From assembly GCA_000309945.1 (NCBI GenBank), contig CM001633.1, positions 642,723 through 706,722 on the forward strand: a DNA stretch of 64,000 nucleotides, given 5' to 3'. Under the pieces are notes generated by a model. It saw only the letters and a program-made list of their open reading frames with translations. It ran no database searches and was not told the DNA's origin. Positions 8,034-17,008 of the stretch are shown here, in pieces. The position numbers and the translations under genes are program-made. The DNA comes from Leptolyngbyaceae cyanobacterium JSC-12 (GTDB taxonomy: Bacteria > Cyanobacteriota > Cyanobacteriia > Leptolyngbyales > Leptolyngbyaceae). Position 1 is the first letter of the stretch. Each line of letters begins with the position of its first letter.

Positions 8034-8133
8034 ACTTCTGCTGCTCTGGGTCTAACTCATTAATAAAGTGCCAACCGATAGCACTTGTTACTGATATTCC
8101 GACTAAGAATAGTAGTCCGATCAAAACTTCCAT
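7981..8133 (-). CDS. Small single-TM protein, 50 aa
   Basis: Begins MEVLIGLLFLVGISVTSAIG, a clear TM segment, then a charged tail (DPEQQKYARNKNKKGK). It starts 5 bases after the stop of the 184-aa secreted protein and overlaps the next gene. Typical of small membrane members of secretion or lysis operons. Confidence 0.5.
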   Translation of the reverse strand: MEVLIGLLFLVGISVTSAIGWHFINELDPEQQKYARNKNKKGKARTWIFW

Positions 8134-8138
8134 GAGAG

Positions 8139-8693
8139 TTACTTAAATATGTTTTCAACGCTTTCTTTTGATAAGTTGCTTGGTTGCCATTCTTGACGAC
8201 CAGAACTAACCCAGGTGCTTACCCTAATGACCTCACCTTTAATAAACTGTCCGATTGGTTCGAAAGAAGTAACCTCACCTTCTTTGAAGGTTGTTTTGAT
8301 GTTCCCGCAAAACTGGTAGATTTCGCGGCGAGACTCTACTACATAGCACCCTTCATCGTTATGCCGAATTTTGCCGTCAATGGGGGTGTAAAACTCACCG
8401 TCTTCATTAGGTAAGAACGCAACTTCATTCCAGGAGTTAACGGAAGTGACTTTATTAAATACTGAACCTGCGTAGATAGAACCTGACTGAGGTAAACTAC
8501 CACGCCCATCGTCTGGACTGTCAGTAGGTGACGTTGAAGGTAAAGGGCGGGGACGGTTACGATCTCGCCACCATTGGGGAGGAGCGTCAGCTTGTGCGTT
8601 GTTACCCTTTGTACCAAAAACAGCAGCTCCGATAAGTCCCCCCGCCATTACTAGAGAAATTCCAATAGGAATCAGGATTAAATTAAACTTCAT
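8139..8693 (-). CDS. Secreted protein, 184 aa
   Basis: N-terminal signal or anchor (NLILIPIGISLVMAGGLIGA), then a Pro/Arg/Ser-rich linker (residues 35-65), then a beta-rich domain with GEFYTPIDGKI, CYVVESRRE and FIKGEVIRVSTWVSSGRQEW. Two Cys may form a disulphide. Unrecognised. First gene of the minus-strand operon running to 6328. Confidence 0.55.
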   Translation of the reverse strand: MKFNLILIPIGISLVMAGGLIGAAVFGTKGNNAQADAPPQWWRDRNRPRPLPSTSPTDSPDDGRGSLPQSGSIYAGSVFNKVTSVNSWNEVAFLPNEDGEFYTPIDGKIRHNDEGCYVVESRREIYQFCGNIKTTFKEGEVTSFEPIGQFIKGEVIRVSTWVSSGRQEWQPSNLSKESVENIFK

Positions 8694-8736
8694 AGAGAAA
8701 GAAAGAATTGAATTTCTCTTTTAGCTTATCTAAAGT

Positions 8737-8910
8737 TCACCCGATTTGCATACAGAAGACACCATTTTCAATACACGTTTCTCTGAAATCAGTAGCCTGT
8801 TCAGAAGAAACGTGAAAGTAAAACCGCTCGGTACTTCTGGCAGTTAGTCGAAATTTAGCAAACGTTAACTTCTTTGCATCTATATCTGACTGAACTAGAA
8901 ATATAAGCAT
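8737..8910 (-). CDS. Small hypothetical protein, 57 aa
   Basis: A short frame between larger genes: begins MLIFLVQSDIDAKKLTFAKF and ends ENGVFCMQIG. It fills most of an otherwise empty 320-base gap. ATG start, no strong ribosome binding site. Sense is plausible but unproven. Confidence 0.4.
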   Translation of the reverse strand: MLIFLVQSDIDAKKLTFAKFRLTARSTERFYFHVSSEQATDFRETCIENGVFCMQIG

Positions 8911-9012
8911 GTTCGTTAACTATCTATTAACTTGGGCAAGTTAGATACCAGACTTTTTGAAGCAACCAAAATGTGACAGAAGTGATTGAAAACAACGATA
9001 TGGAGTTAATCG

Positions 9013-9231
9013 CTATTGAGGTAGATAAAACCTTAAAAGTTTGTAATCTAAATTAGTGATTCCTACCTCTTCCAACTCGTCATCTGTAAATAAAGAAGTA
9101 CCATTGGCAGCACCTAATCCAAGAAAAACTGTTCGATTTCTGAAGAGGTAACTAGCATTCCACAATTCTGTTACATCTATGTCTTCGTCTGGTAGCTCAA
9201 ACGAACCTGATAAAGTGAATTCAACTTTCAT
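9013..9231 (-). CDS. Hypothetical protein, 72 aa
   Basis: Acidic protein beginning MKVEFTLSGSFELPDEDIDV. Its ATG overlaps the stop of the 48-aa gene (9228-9231). Unrecognised. Confidence 0.45.
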   Translation of the reverse strand: MKVEFTLSGSFELPDEDIDVTELWNASYLFRNRTVFLGLGAANGTSLFTDDELEEVGITNLDYKLLRFYLPQ

Positions 9232-9374
9232 CGCACAATCCTTTGATAACGAAGACTAAATTCTTGAGGAAGTTGTTTTACTGAAGCAGGCGCAGCTTTT
9301 ACTACACCTTTCATGATAGGTGTTGGTGTCTGTTCGTAATATTCAATTGCTTTAATTAACAGATCTATCGACAT
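9228..9374 (-). CDS. Small hypothetical protein, 48 aa
   Basis: Reads MSIDLLIKAIEYYEQTPTPI and ends LRYQRIVR. AGGAG lies just upstream of the ATG and the stop is coupled to the next gene by ATGA, both supporting translation. Confidence 0.5.
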   Translation of the reverse strand: MSIDLLIKAIEYYEQTPTPIMKGVVKAAPASVKQLPQEFSLRYQRIVR

Positions 9375-9381
9375 AAAACTC

Positions 9382-9612
9382 CTAAGTATTAGATAGTTTA
9401 TTTTGGATTTTTTCTAGCACTGCTGCGTTTAGAGTCTCAACAGCAATAGTTTTGCCATCTTCACTCAAGAATTCAACCTCAAAATTTTCTGAGTCGTAAA
9501 CATGCACAACAGTTCCGATCGAACCCCTTTTAACAGTTAAACAATCAGCTAACAATCTCACACGAGATAGAAGAGAGACCTTATCCACGTTGGCTACCTG
9601 TATAAAAGACAC
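9382..9612 (-). CDS. DUF4926-like protein, 76 aa
   Basis: The core VRLLADCLTVKRGSIGTVVH, then YDSENFEVEFLSEDGKTIAV, matches the DUF4926 pattern (small SH3-like barrel, 'KRGDIGTVVHVY...YEVEF.DEDG.T'). DUF4926 genes are often paired with DUF6883 partners in suspected toxin-antitoxin modules. The coupled upstream 100-aa gene here does not look like DUF6883, so the pairing is unclear. Confidence 0.75.
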   Translation of the reverse strand: MSFIQVANVDKVSLLSRVRLLADCLTVKRGSIGTVVHVYDSENFEVEFLSEDGKTIAVETLNAAVLEKIQNKLSNT

Positions 9613-9883
9613 GTCCTAAGTTTTTCTCAACTTCTTCTGGTCGCACTACGATGTACCTATTGTGAACAACAAAGAACCGCACACCTCTAAGAAGCAGCAG
9701 TACTCTGTCAGTGCAATACTTTGCAGTGTCGTAGAAGTAGTTATTAAGACCAATTTGCTCGGCTGGAAACCAAGAAGGAATGCTACCGTTCCAGTCGTCT
9801 GTCCAAGCTTGACAAAGCGTAAAGTTGTAGCGAAGTATACCGGACTTCACTACAACGGTTACTGGGAGATTGGTTTTAAGCAT
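9581..9883 (-). CDS. Hypothetical protein, 100 aa
   Basis: Begins MLKTNLPVTVVVKSGILRYN. It overlaps the DUF4926 gene by 32 bases and its start abuts the 144-aa gene's end (9883). Mixed beta/alpha; unrecognised. The two-gene arrangement with DUF4926 could be a toxin-antitoxin-like pair. Confidence 0.45.
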   Translation of the reverse strand: MLKTNLPVTVVVKSGILRYNFTLCQAWTDDWNGSIPSWFPAEQIGLNNYFYDTAKYCTDRVLLLLRGVRFFVVHNRYIVVRPEEVEKNLGRVFYTGSQRG

Positions 9884-10317
9884 TAGTTAGATAGGTGGAT
9901 TATCAAAGCCTTTTTATGTAGTTCTGAACCTGCTTCAGCTTTACGGCAGACAAATTTAATTGCTCGGAAATCCTCGTCAAAAATTTCAGCCTCGTCTAAA
10001 CGCTGGATTTGATAGACGAACCCATTATGAAAAACATCCCAACCTTCTGTTACTGCTTGGATTGAGTCTTCTTTAGTCCAAACCTCATGTTCGTAAACAG
10101 TTAATAATTCTGGAGGACTGCTTTCCCAAACGTCTAAAGCTTCTTCAATATCATCGTATGACATTGACGCTACTTTTTCTTTAGCTAAGTGACCTAAAGC
10201 TAATATTTCTTTATCAGGAGTATCCGAGAACATCTCAACAAATTCATGCCCGTTTAACTCCTGTTCGCACTCCAGTTTAAGTCGAAGATATACATTGATT
10301 TTCTTTTTGATTTTCAT
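9883..10317 (-). CDS. Hypothetical protein, 144 aa
   Basis: Begins MKIKKKINVYLRLKLECEQE. Acidic middle part with VTEGWDVFHNGFVYQIQRLD, a beta-rich block also seen in small domains of unknown function. Overlaps the upstream gene by about 40 bases. Unrecognised. Confidence 0.5.
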   Translation of the reverse strand: MKIKKKINVYLRLKLECEQELNGHEFVEMFSDTPDKEILALGHLAKEKVASMSYDDIEEALDVWESSPPELLTVYEHEVWTKEDSIQAVTEGWDVFHNGFVYQIQRLDEAEIFDEDFRAIKFVCRKAEAGSELHKKALIIHLSN

Positions 10318-11008
10318 AGAGGATTTTGTTTAAACTGATAACACTGTTTCCAACTACTTTATAAGTTTGAGTTGCCCAATCTGGTAACTCAGCTGAATAC
10401 ACGGCTCCCAACTTTTCCAATTCCTCTTGGTTACATAAAATGTCTGCCTGCAAATCGTCCATTTGGTGAGGAGTTAAATCTACCCAATGACTATTAACTA
10501 TCTGCTGAGCAGCAATTAATTCATCGTGGTGAACGTCAAAAACCCAACGAGTTGTATAGGTTCTGTCACTATCTCCGTAAATATGATCCCAACCATCTGA
10601 ATGCGCATAGCGCTTCGTCAAAGTGACGGGAATAGTTTGTCTCCACTCACCTTCCTCCCGATCTTTATCCAATGCTGCTTCAATTTCAGCAAGACTTTGC
10701 GGTTCTAGTAGACTAAAAATTAATCCTTTCGCAAGAGTTGATGCTTCTTCATAGTTTGCACAATCCCAAATTTTGTCTTCAAATCTGGGATTATCTGTGT
10801 CGTAACTGATTTCAGAATTTTTATCTACCATCGAGAAGAGAGCGTCGGAAACTCCGTTTACGTTAGTTACGGTAGAAGAACGTTCTGTTTTAAGATGGAA
10901 GGCTTCTACCTCTAAACGCTCTGCAAAAACATATTCAGGAATTGGGTAGCTCTGAATAGAAAAGGTATAGTCATGACCTACGATTGTGATTTCCATGTTA
11001 TGAGGCAT
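10277..11008 (-). CDS. Hypothetical protein, about 243 aa
   Basis: Start uncertain among several close Met codons (MPHNMEITIVGHDYTF). No recognised motif. Contains many Trp and acidic residues (REEGEWRQTIPVTLTKRYAH). Lies in a string of minus-strand genes with overlaps on both sides. Confidence 0.5.
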   Translation of the reverse strand: MPHNMEITIVGHDYTFSIQSYPIPEYVFAERLEVEAFHLKTERSSTVTNVNGVSDALFSMVDKNSEISYDTDNPRFEDKIWDCANYEEASTLAKGLIFSLLEPQSLAEIEAALDKDREEGEWRQTIPVTLTKRYAHSDGWDHIYGDSDRTYTTRWVFDVHHDELIAAQQIVNSHWVDLTPHQMDDLQADILCNQEELEKLGAVYSAELPDWATQTYKVVGNSVISLNKILYENQKENQCISST

Positions 11009-11023
11009 TACCTGCAATAGCTA

Positions 11024-11461
11024 TTAAACAATCGGAAATTTGTTTTTATATTGGTCTAACAATTGAAAGAAGTACTTTAGAGGTTCCTCAGTTACTACTG
11101 CAATTGCTCTATCCCAAGAGTTTCCTGGTGCAACATTTAACGTTTGAAGTACCCAATCACCAAAATCTGCAAAGTGCTCTTTCTCCTTAGAAGGAACATC
11201 CCAGGTGGCAACGTTGTAACCACAAATGAATGCATACAACCGATGAATACAAGCACCTCCTAGATACATTTGTGGGCGTTGCTCAATTTTTTCTAGTAAT
11301 TCGTAAAATTCCATTCTTGACACACTTTGATAATACAAACAAGATTGAGCTTCGCACTTAAACTCTCTTTCTATTAAATCTAGTTTAGGTGCATACTCAG
11401 TTTTAATGGAGGTAGCAACTGAGCAGGTTTGAAAATAAATACAATTGCTACACGATTTCAT
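11024..11461 (-). CDS. Cys-rich N-terminus plus RPxMYLG domain protein, 145 aa
   Basis: Residues 1-45 carry CSNCIYFQTC and CEAQSCLYY, a possible zinc or Fe-S binding cluster. Residues 50-145 follow a pattern I know from uncharacterised bacterial proteins: LLEKIEQRPQMYLGG, a Trp-containing middle, and an aromatic C-terminus (PLKYFFQLLDQYKNKF). Function unknown. Confidence 0.5.
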   Translation of the reverse strand: MKSCSNCIYFQTCSVATSIKTEYAPKLDLIEREFKCEAQSCLYYQSVSRMEFYELLEKIEQRPQMYLGGACIHRLYAFICGYNVATWDVPSKEKEHFADFGDWVLQTLNVAPGNSWDRAIAVVTEEPLKYFFQLLDQYKNKFPIV

Positions 11462-11592
11462 AGCTTCAAATTACGAATTCTTTACCGTTCTATATCAAGA
11501 GTGCTCCAACCTTTTGCAATCATCACTCCTTCTAAGCTCAGAATCTTTTTGGTACAAACTGATCTCCTTGGTTAAGTGATGACAAACTGCAC

Positions 11593-12120
11593 TTATTGTG
11601 CGTTTTTGATTGCCGTTTCTAATACCTTTTCAATTTCTACTGGGTAGAAATTCCAAGCGTCAACACCTACGTCAGCTCGACGAAGATTGTTGCTGTATTC
11701 ACACGGAGTTTTCGAATGTCGATGTCCATGCAAGTGAACACTCCCATAATGAGATCCGTTCCACTCTTGTATTGGATAGTGGAATAGTATTACAAACACC
11801 CCACCGACTTCAATTTCTGCATAATCTTCAACGCTTGTGATACGCCCGTGATTTCGAAAGAATTGCTTTTTTTTAAGGTCATGGTTTCCCAATATGAGAT
11901 GTATTTTGCCGTTTAGCTCTTCTAATATCAAATTGGTTTGATGAGAATTTCCAAAAGAGACATCACCTAGTAAATAAACATGGTCTTCATCACTGATGGT
12001 AGAGTTCCAGTTATTAACAATAGTTGAGTTCATTTCTTCAACGGAGTTAAATGGTCGTTTTGCATACTGGATTATGTTTTTGTGGAAGAAATGCAGGTCG
12101 GAAGTTACGAAAGTTTTCAT
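11593..12120 (-). CDS. Calcineurin-like metallophosphoesterase
   Basis: 175 aa with the full two-metal motif set: SDLHFFHKNII (D-x-H), GDVSFGNS (GD), LILGNHD (GNHD), FHYPIQEW and HLHGHRHS (GHxH). It resembles the small YfcE/phage-type phosphoesterases that hydrolyse phosphodiesters. The substrate cannot be told from sequence. ATG start; sits alone between small genes. Confidence 0.9.
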   Translation of the reverse strand: MKTFVTSDLHFFHKNIIQYAKRPFNSVEEMNSTIVNNWNSTISDEDHVYLLGDVSFGNSHQTNLILEELNGKIHLILGNHDLKKKQFFRNHGRITSVEDYAEIEVGGVFVILFHYPIQEWNGSHYGSVHLHGHRHSKTPCEYSNNLRRADVGVDAWNFYPVEIEKVLETAIKNAQ

Positions 12121-12136
12121 TTATTTTTCTCTAAAT

Positions 12137-12394
12137 TTAACTACACGCAAAAGTATTAGACGCAATAAAACCAACCTTACCCTTATATTTAACGTGATAA
12201 TAGGAACCACTCTCTTTTAAGACTTGAATGGTTCCACCTTTAGGAATAACCATTGCAGAGCCATCTTTATTTCTGTAAGTTATATAAGGTGAAACTTTAT
12301 AGACAAAAGTTGTTGGCTTTACGGTTGAACAAGTCGATGGTTGAGCTTTTACTGGTAGAGCTTGAGTTTGGAGTGCAATAGATGCTACCAGCAA
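12137..12394 (-). CDS. Small secreted SH3-like protein
   Basis: Signal-like N-terminus (LVASIALQTQALPVKAQP), then a bacterial SH3 pattern: KGGTIQVLKESGSYYHVKY, then GKVGFIASNTFAC. One Cys pair may be linked. The annotated start codon is TTG; the frame is open further upstream, so the signal peptide may be longer. SH3b domains usually bind cell wall. Confidence 0.6.
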   Translation of the reverse strand: MLVASIALQTQALPVKAQPSTCSTVKPTTFVYKVSPYITYRNKDGSAMVIPKGGTIQVLKESGSYYHVKYKGKVGFIASNTFACS

Positions 12395-12451
12395 CCAATG
12401 AAGTTTTTGTATTTTGACAAATGTGAAAAGAACAAGACTTTGTTTCCAGAC

Positions 12452-12802
12452 TTATTTTACTTGTATCCTCCCTACAAGGGAAGGCATCTCAGACTTTAAT
12501 CTTTCCTGGATTGCGAGAGCTTCAGATTGATTCGAGAAGTTAATAAATACTACTGCCCTTTTGTTTTTTGTGGTCAGACAACGATAGCTGCGGGAATTCA
12601 AAGCTTTGAATTCTTCGTTGATAAGGTGCTTAGTGAATTGATCTTCTTCCTGGGATGGTTCGGTAAGTTCTAGGTGTACTTGCTGGTTATGTGTATACCT
12701 TTGGCACGGACTAAGAGCACCTGGTCCTGCCTGTGCAGGTATTGTTAATAAGACTAACCAGGTTAATGAAAACGGTACATGTTGAAATCTACACATTTGC
12801 AT
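12452..12802 (-). CDS. Small secreted protein, 116 aa
   Basis: N-terminal hydrophobic stretch (SLTWLVLLTIPAQAGPG) looks like a signal peptide cut after AQA. The mature part has two Cys and ends in a helical region (EALAIQERLKSEMPSLVGRI). Divergent from the metalloprotease gene across a 56-base gap. Unrecognised. Confidence 0.5.
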   Translation of the reverse strand: MQMCRFQHVPFSLTWLVLLTIPAQAGPGALSPCQRYTHNQQVHLELTEPSQEEDQFTKHLINEEFKALNSRSYRCLTTKNKRAVVFINFSNQSEALAIQERLKSEMPSLVGRIQVK

Positions 12803-12858
12803 AGCTGTATTCGACGGTTCGAACTGTAAGTTAGAGATAGTGAATTGATGAAAGACTT

Positions 12859-14190
12859 ATGCTCGGTGTTCCTACTCCATCTACTCAGTTTGAAGACTTT
12901 GGCTATCTCCAATCTAACCAAAGAATTTCTCTAGTCAACACTTCTCAATCTAATGATACCTTTCAGTTTTACTTGGAGAAGGAGGGGTACGTCACAGCAA
13001 GTACAGATGCCGTGGATGCCACCCTATCTTTATTGTCGTCAAGCGGTAGAGTTATTGAGCAGTCGGACTCGGACCTGGTTCGCAAAATCATTCCTGGACT
13101 TTACTTTATTAAAGCTGAAACCCCTTCTGGTAAATATGCTATTCAAGTTAAGCATTCTAGAAATCCAGACCTACCACCTTTGAAATTTGAAGATATGCAG
13201 TTCATTGGTCATGAAGGGGCTGTTGGCACAGTAAAAGTAAGTCTGAAGCAGAAACCGTTAAAACCTATCACCGCAGTATTTAACCCGGATCGTATTCAGT
13301 ACACTACAGCGGATACAGACGGGGATATAACTAACGTTACTAAGAAGGAACTAAAGTTCACGCCGAAAGATTGGAACAAACCCAAAACGATCGCATTTGT
13401 TGCGGAGTGGGATAACACTTCTAGCAATGCAGAACGGGAGCTTGGTTACGAGATACAAGACGGTAACCGTAAGAAAGCCTTTGAAAAAGCGATCGGCACA
13501 GTGACAAACACTTACGCGCCTGACCCAACTAAGTTTAATGTCCTGGTCGATTACCGTATGGTTGAGAACAACCCCGCCTGGACGCAAGCTCGTCGTAGCT
13601 GGCTAGAGCAGGAAATTAATAAATGGGTGGCTCGAATTAGAAATGAGCTGCAACCTTACGACGACCGTTTTAATGTTTTTATCGACCAGGCTCCATTTAG
13701 TACGTATGCCCATGTGGATGACATGATCATTTTTATAAGTGAAGACAACACGCCTGGGGCATTAGCCAGAACAGGTGCTATGTACGGAAATTTAGCTGGT
13801 GAGGACACTTATCCTCGACTAATTACGATGCGTTTTAACTCAGACGTATATCAAGATACTGAGCTGCAATTTAGAGAGCTGGTTTCCCATGAAATGACTC
13901 ATGCACTTGGTATGGTTGCATTAGAAGATAACGGTTTAGGTTTCCAGCATTTGCAGGGTTCCCCTGTACACACTGCTTTTAATGGTCCCTATGCTCGTGC
14001 AGCCAATGGTAACCAAGCCGTTCCGTTGTATTCACAAGATACGTCCAACGAAGACGATCGAATTCACGTTCGGAACAGTGTGAATTCGATTATGGTTGAC
14101 AATTTAGATAATGCACCATCAAGTTTTCCAACCACTTTGGATTGGGCTATTCTCGCAGACCACGGCTGGTTAGTACAGGGCGTCAATTGA
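12859..14190 (+). CDS. Zinc metalloprotease with PPC-like N-terminal domain
   Basis: 443 aa. Residues 10-95 resemble a bacterial pre-peptidase C-terminal (PPC) beta domain (NDTFQFYLEKEGYVTAS, GLYFIKAETPSGKYAIQV). A second beta domain follows. The catalytic site is VSHEMTHALGM (HExxH). No obvious signal peptide is seen from this start. It likely cleaves proteins extracellularly. One of few plus-strand genes here. Confidence 0.75.
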   Translation: MLGVPTPSTQFEDFGYLQSNQRISLVNTSQSNDTFQFYLEKEGYVTASTDAVDATLSLLSSSGRVIEQSDSDLVRKIIPGLYFIKAETPSGKYAIQVKHSRNPDLPPLKFEDMQFIGHEGAVGTVKVSLKQKPLKPITAVFNPDRIQYTTADTDGDITNVTKKELKFTPKDWNKPKTIAFVAEWDNTSSNAERELGYEIQDGNRKKAFEKAIGTVTNTYAPDPTKFNVLVDYRMVENNPAWTQARRSWLEQEINKWVARIRNELQPYDDRFNVFIDQAPFSTYAHVDDMIIFISEDNTPGALARTGAMYGNLAGEDTYPRLITMRFNSDVYQDTELQFRELVSHEMTHALGMVALEDNGLGFQHLQGSPVHTAFNGPYARAANGNQAVPLYSQDTSNEDDRIHVRNSVNSIMVDNLDNAPSSFPTTLDWAILADHGWLVQGVN

Positions 14191-14274
14191 GACTGAAACT
14201 TAATAATAGGAGTTACCTCTTATATATAGAGGGTGTTAGCTTGGATTTGAATGTTTCTTGAAATTAATAACTTT

Positions 14275-15126
14275 ATGAAAAAGCAACTCTTTGCTGCACT
14301 TACAGCAGTTGCTACTGTCGCAATTGGGGCAGTAGAGGCTAAAGCCGATGTCATTTGGGGTCAGGCTAACAGCCCAGTTCCTTACGAAAATGCTGAACCG
14401 TTTATTGGTACACAACTAGACGGGCTAACTGAAACACAGTTGAATGTACCTTGGTCTGTTGGTTGTCCTTCTGAGTCTTCTTCGAGTGTTGCGAGAGTTT
14501 ATGGTTTTGCAGATTTTAACCAAGATGGCAATAAGGACGTTCTCTATCACCTATCTGACGGCGATGTTTACATTGCTTTAGGTACCGGTGCTTGGAACAC
14601 CTACTCTTCTTGTGTACTTTTGCAAAACGTACCTCTTGATTGGTATGCTGTCCCCGCTAAATTAGTGGGTGATGGACATGTAGACATTGCTTGGCATAAC
14701 AAATCTAGTGGTGCTTTTGGACTTTGGGAGATGAACGGTACGGCTGTTGCTGGATATGCTGGAGTTTCGGGTGCAGATACTATTCCTCCTGAATGGATTC
14801 TATCCGCATCATCAGACTTTAACGCTGACGGAAAGGATGATCTTGTTTGGCGGAACACCACATCAGGACAGAACGCTATTTGGGTGTTAGACAACGGAAC
14901 CATCGTTGATGTGAAGTTTCTGACAGATGTACCTTCTGGTTGGTATATTCGTGGGGCAGGAGATTACAACGGTGATGGTAAGCCTGATTTATTGTGGTGG
15001 TCACCTTCTGCAGCTCCAGATGGACTAACTGCAGTTTGGGTACTAAATGAGTATCTGCAGATTACTGCTGCTCCTTTGCTAACATCCCCTGGTGCTAACT
15101 ACATTCCTTTAGGTGGTTGGGATTAA
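14275..15126 (+). CDS. Secreted FG-GAP/VCBS repeat protein
   Basis: Signal peptide MKKQLFAALTAVATVAIGAV cut near AKA-DV (start at 14275 preferred to 14251). Three or four repeats carry Ca-binding loops of FG-GAP type: DFNQDGNKDVLYH, DFNADGKDDLVWRN, DYNGDGKPDLLWW. Such repeats form beta-propellers in extracellular proteins. It ends just before a strong terminator and follows the metalloprotease by about 85 bases. Confidence 0.85.
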   Translation: MKKQLFAALTAVATVAIGAVEAKADVIWGQANSPVPYENAEPFIGTQLDGLTETQLNVPWSVGCPSESSSSVARVYGFADFNQDGNKDVLYHLSDGDVYIALGTGAWNTYSSCVLLQNVPLDWYAVPAKLVGDGHVDIAWHNKSSGAFGLWEMNGTAVAGYAGVSGADTIPPEWILSASSDFNADGKDDLVWRNTTSGQNAIWVLDNGTIVDVKFLTDVPSGWYIRGAGDYNGDGKPDLLWWSPSAAPDGLTAVWVLNEYLQITAAPLLTSPGANYIPLGGWD

Positions 15127-15142
15127 GTGCTAACTAAATAAT

Positions 15143-15175
15143 AAAACCGGGGAGAGTGTTCTTCCCGGTTTTGTT
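15143..15175 (+). terminator. Rho-independent terminator
   Basis: AAAACCGGG and CCCGGTTTT arms with a short loop, followed by TTGTT, 17 bases after the FG-GAP gene stop. Confidence 0.8.
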
Positions 15176-15182
15176 ATAAGAA

Positions 15183-15197
15183 CTCGAATGGTTCAAG
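15183..15197. promoter_or_regulatory. 15-bp palindrome, CTYGAA-NNN-TTCRAG type
   Basis: CTCGAATGGTTCAAG, exact match. It is the centre of a longer inverted repeat (15178-15202; AAGAACTCGAA against TTCAAGTTCTT, one mismatch). Intergenic, between convergent genes. Confidence 0.5.
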
Positions 15198-15298
15198 TTC
15201 TTAGTGTAGCTAGAGTATGCCTTCTCCCGCCGTATTTAGTAATGTGTACGGTTAGCTACTTCTATATAGTAGCTTATGATGCACGAGATCGAAGCATT

Positions 15299-16000
15299 TT
15301 ATCTTTTATATATGTCTGAAGCACGTCTTAAAATGAAGTTTTCATACCGTTTAAGAATTTGGACTGCTGGAACTTTTGGTGTGTTGAAAGGCAGTAAGAT
15401 TTGACCACTTGTTAGTTTTAGTGCTGCTTCTAAACCAAAGATAGAAATTAGACTCTCGCTAACTACTTGCCTTAAACGGGATGGCAGTGTAATTTCGGCA
15501 ACAGACTGCTGAACATCTTTTAGGTCTGAACAAATTACTAAAGGGTCTTCACCTAAATCTCCTCCTACTATTGCTGATCTATTAACACTACCCTCACTTG
15601 TTATGTAGTTCAAAGCACCGTTTACAAGCTCCACCTGTGTGGTACCGACACCAACAAAACGGGTGGTCATTATTGCTGCAATTCTACTTGGAGTAGCCTT
15701 TGCTATTCTTTCATACGGTATGTTAGCAGGATTACCTGACGTTTGAAACTGCGTAGTTTCGTCTATGCCTGACGGTTCACCACTAAGTGGTAAAAGAGAA
15801 ACTTTGTTATTAACTCTTTCTAGTCCAGCCCAAACAATATAAATGTTTGTTTTCGGTATTGCTGCACAGTACATTAGTCCGAAAAATTGGCTATCTCTTG
15901 TCTTTAGAATACTTGTACCTGATGCAAATACTGGTGTTATAGACGTTAGAAAAAACGTAACAGCTAAAAGAACAGACAAAAATGCTTTTTGAAAAGTCAC
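15299..16000 (-). CDS. Secreted protein, four-member family, copy 1
   Basis: Signal peptide (KAFLSVLLAVTFFLTSITPV) then RDSQFFGLMYCAAIPKTN near the N-terminus and SAIVGGDLGEDPLVICSDL in the middle. The same layout (aromatic-Gly strand with Cys, a 'RS-IV...GDL..P..C' block about 100-120 residues on, helical C-terminus) occurs in the proteins at 17730, 23501 and 28126. Function unknown; secreted with two conserved Cys. It shares no motif with any family I know. Confidence 0.6.
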   Translation of the reverse strand: MTFQKAFLSVLLAVTFFLTSITPVFASGTSILKTRDSQFFGLMYCAAIPKTNIYIVWAGLERVNNKVSLLPLSGEPSGIDETTQFQTSGNPANIPYERIAKATPSRIAAIMTTRFVGVGTTQVELVNGALNYITSEGSVNRSAIVGGDLGEDPLVICSDLKDVQQSVAEITLPSRLRQVVSESLISIFGLEAALKLTSGQILLPFNTPKVPAVQILKRYENFILRRASDIYKR

Positions 16001-16057
16001 AGTTTGAGACGTAATTCAACAGCATAATTATGCTGTTGAATTCTTATGCTTGTGTGC

Positions 16058-16714
16058 TTAATTATTCTCTTGCACCCACGGAGGTTTTTCAAACTTGTGT
16101 TTTGTTTTGTTGATTAGCCTAACACTGACGATGCTGCCTAAGAAATTATTAATATGGTACGGCTCAAGACCCAACGAACTAACTACCAAAGTTAGTTCGT
16201 CACTCTCCAATTCTTCGTCATTCATCTTCAACCCAGCTGGCAATCCAATCGAAATAGGAAAGGGGTTTAGACTTTCTACTTCTCTTAACAAAAAACTATG
16301 GTTGTAGCCTGAATTAGGCTCTTGCCTACTCATGTAGTGTTTGACTTGGACTAGACTTCTAGCCTCATCATATAGATATTCATCTTCGTCAGGAGGTAGC
16401 CTGTCAACAAAGTGCCGCAACCGACGTATCTCTGATACGACTTTAAACTCTTTATCTGTAAACACTTCGTCATTGAGATTTTCCAAAATTGGTATCGAAT
16501 CTCGATTAATAATCTCGGTGAGTTCCTCGTATCTTTGTTTATTGAAATCTAGAAACGTGTACAACTCCGTAAACAAAGTGTATTTGGCTAATTTTTCCCA
16601 CTTAAAGTAAACGTCTGAAATGGTCTGCTGTTTAGTTAGTACAGACTCTAAAAACCCATGCTGTTTTGCTAACCAAAGTACTTGTTCAAGTGACGGCGAA
16701 TAGTGTGCTTTCAT
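16058..16714 (-). CDS. Hypothetical protein, 218 aa
   Basis: Begins MKAHYSPSLEQVLWLAKQHG; acidic central region (DRLPPDEDEYLYDEARSLVQ). No recognised domains. Good length and coding pattern. Confidence 0.5.
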   Translation of the reverse strand: MKAHYSPSLEQVLWLAKQHGFLESVLTKQQTISDVYFKWEKLAKYTLFTELYTFLDFNKQRYEELTEIINRDSIPILENLNDEVFTDKEFKVVSEIRRLRHFVDRLPPDEDEYLYDEARSLVQVKHYMSRQEPNSGYNHSFLLREVESLNPFPISIGLPAGLKMNDEELESDELTLVVSSLGLEPYHINNFLGSIVSVRLINKTKHKFEKPPWVQENN

Positions 16715-16719
16715 AAATT

Positions 16720-17008
16720 GTTTAGTTTAAGTTAGACATTAAAGCCATGCATAATATTCTCTGGCTAAGAATGAGCAAGACTTTTGCAGGCTAGTCACAG
16801 TAATGTAATCAAGCATTACACATATTTTAACTTCTTTGTTATTAAACACTCTTCTGAAGAAAGATTGCGCATCTGTTTCGAATAGTGTGAACTCTTTGTC
16901 ATTTATATAGCCCAGACATTTAGATCACGCGGTTATTTAGATTGACCGTTCTATGAGGCAGAATGTGACTTGTGTTAGAAATTAAATAACTCACTTTATA
17001 AAACTGTC
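16720..17008. other. Intergenic, gene remnant possible
   Basis: No ATG-initiated gene of useful size. One minus-strand frame reads GYINDKEFTLFETDAQSFF for about 60 codons but lacks any standard start, so it may be a decayed small gene. Nothing else is seen. Confidence 0.3.
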
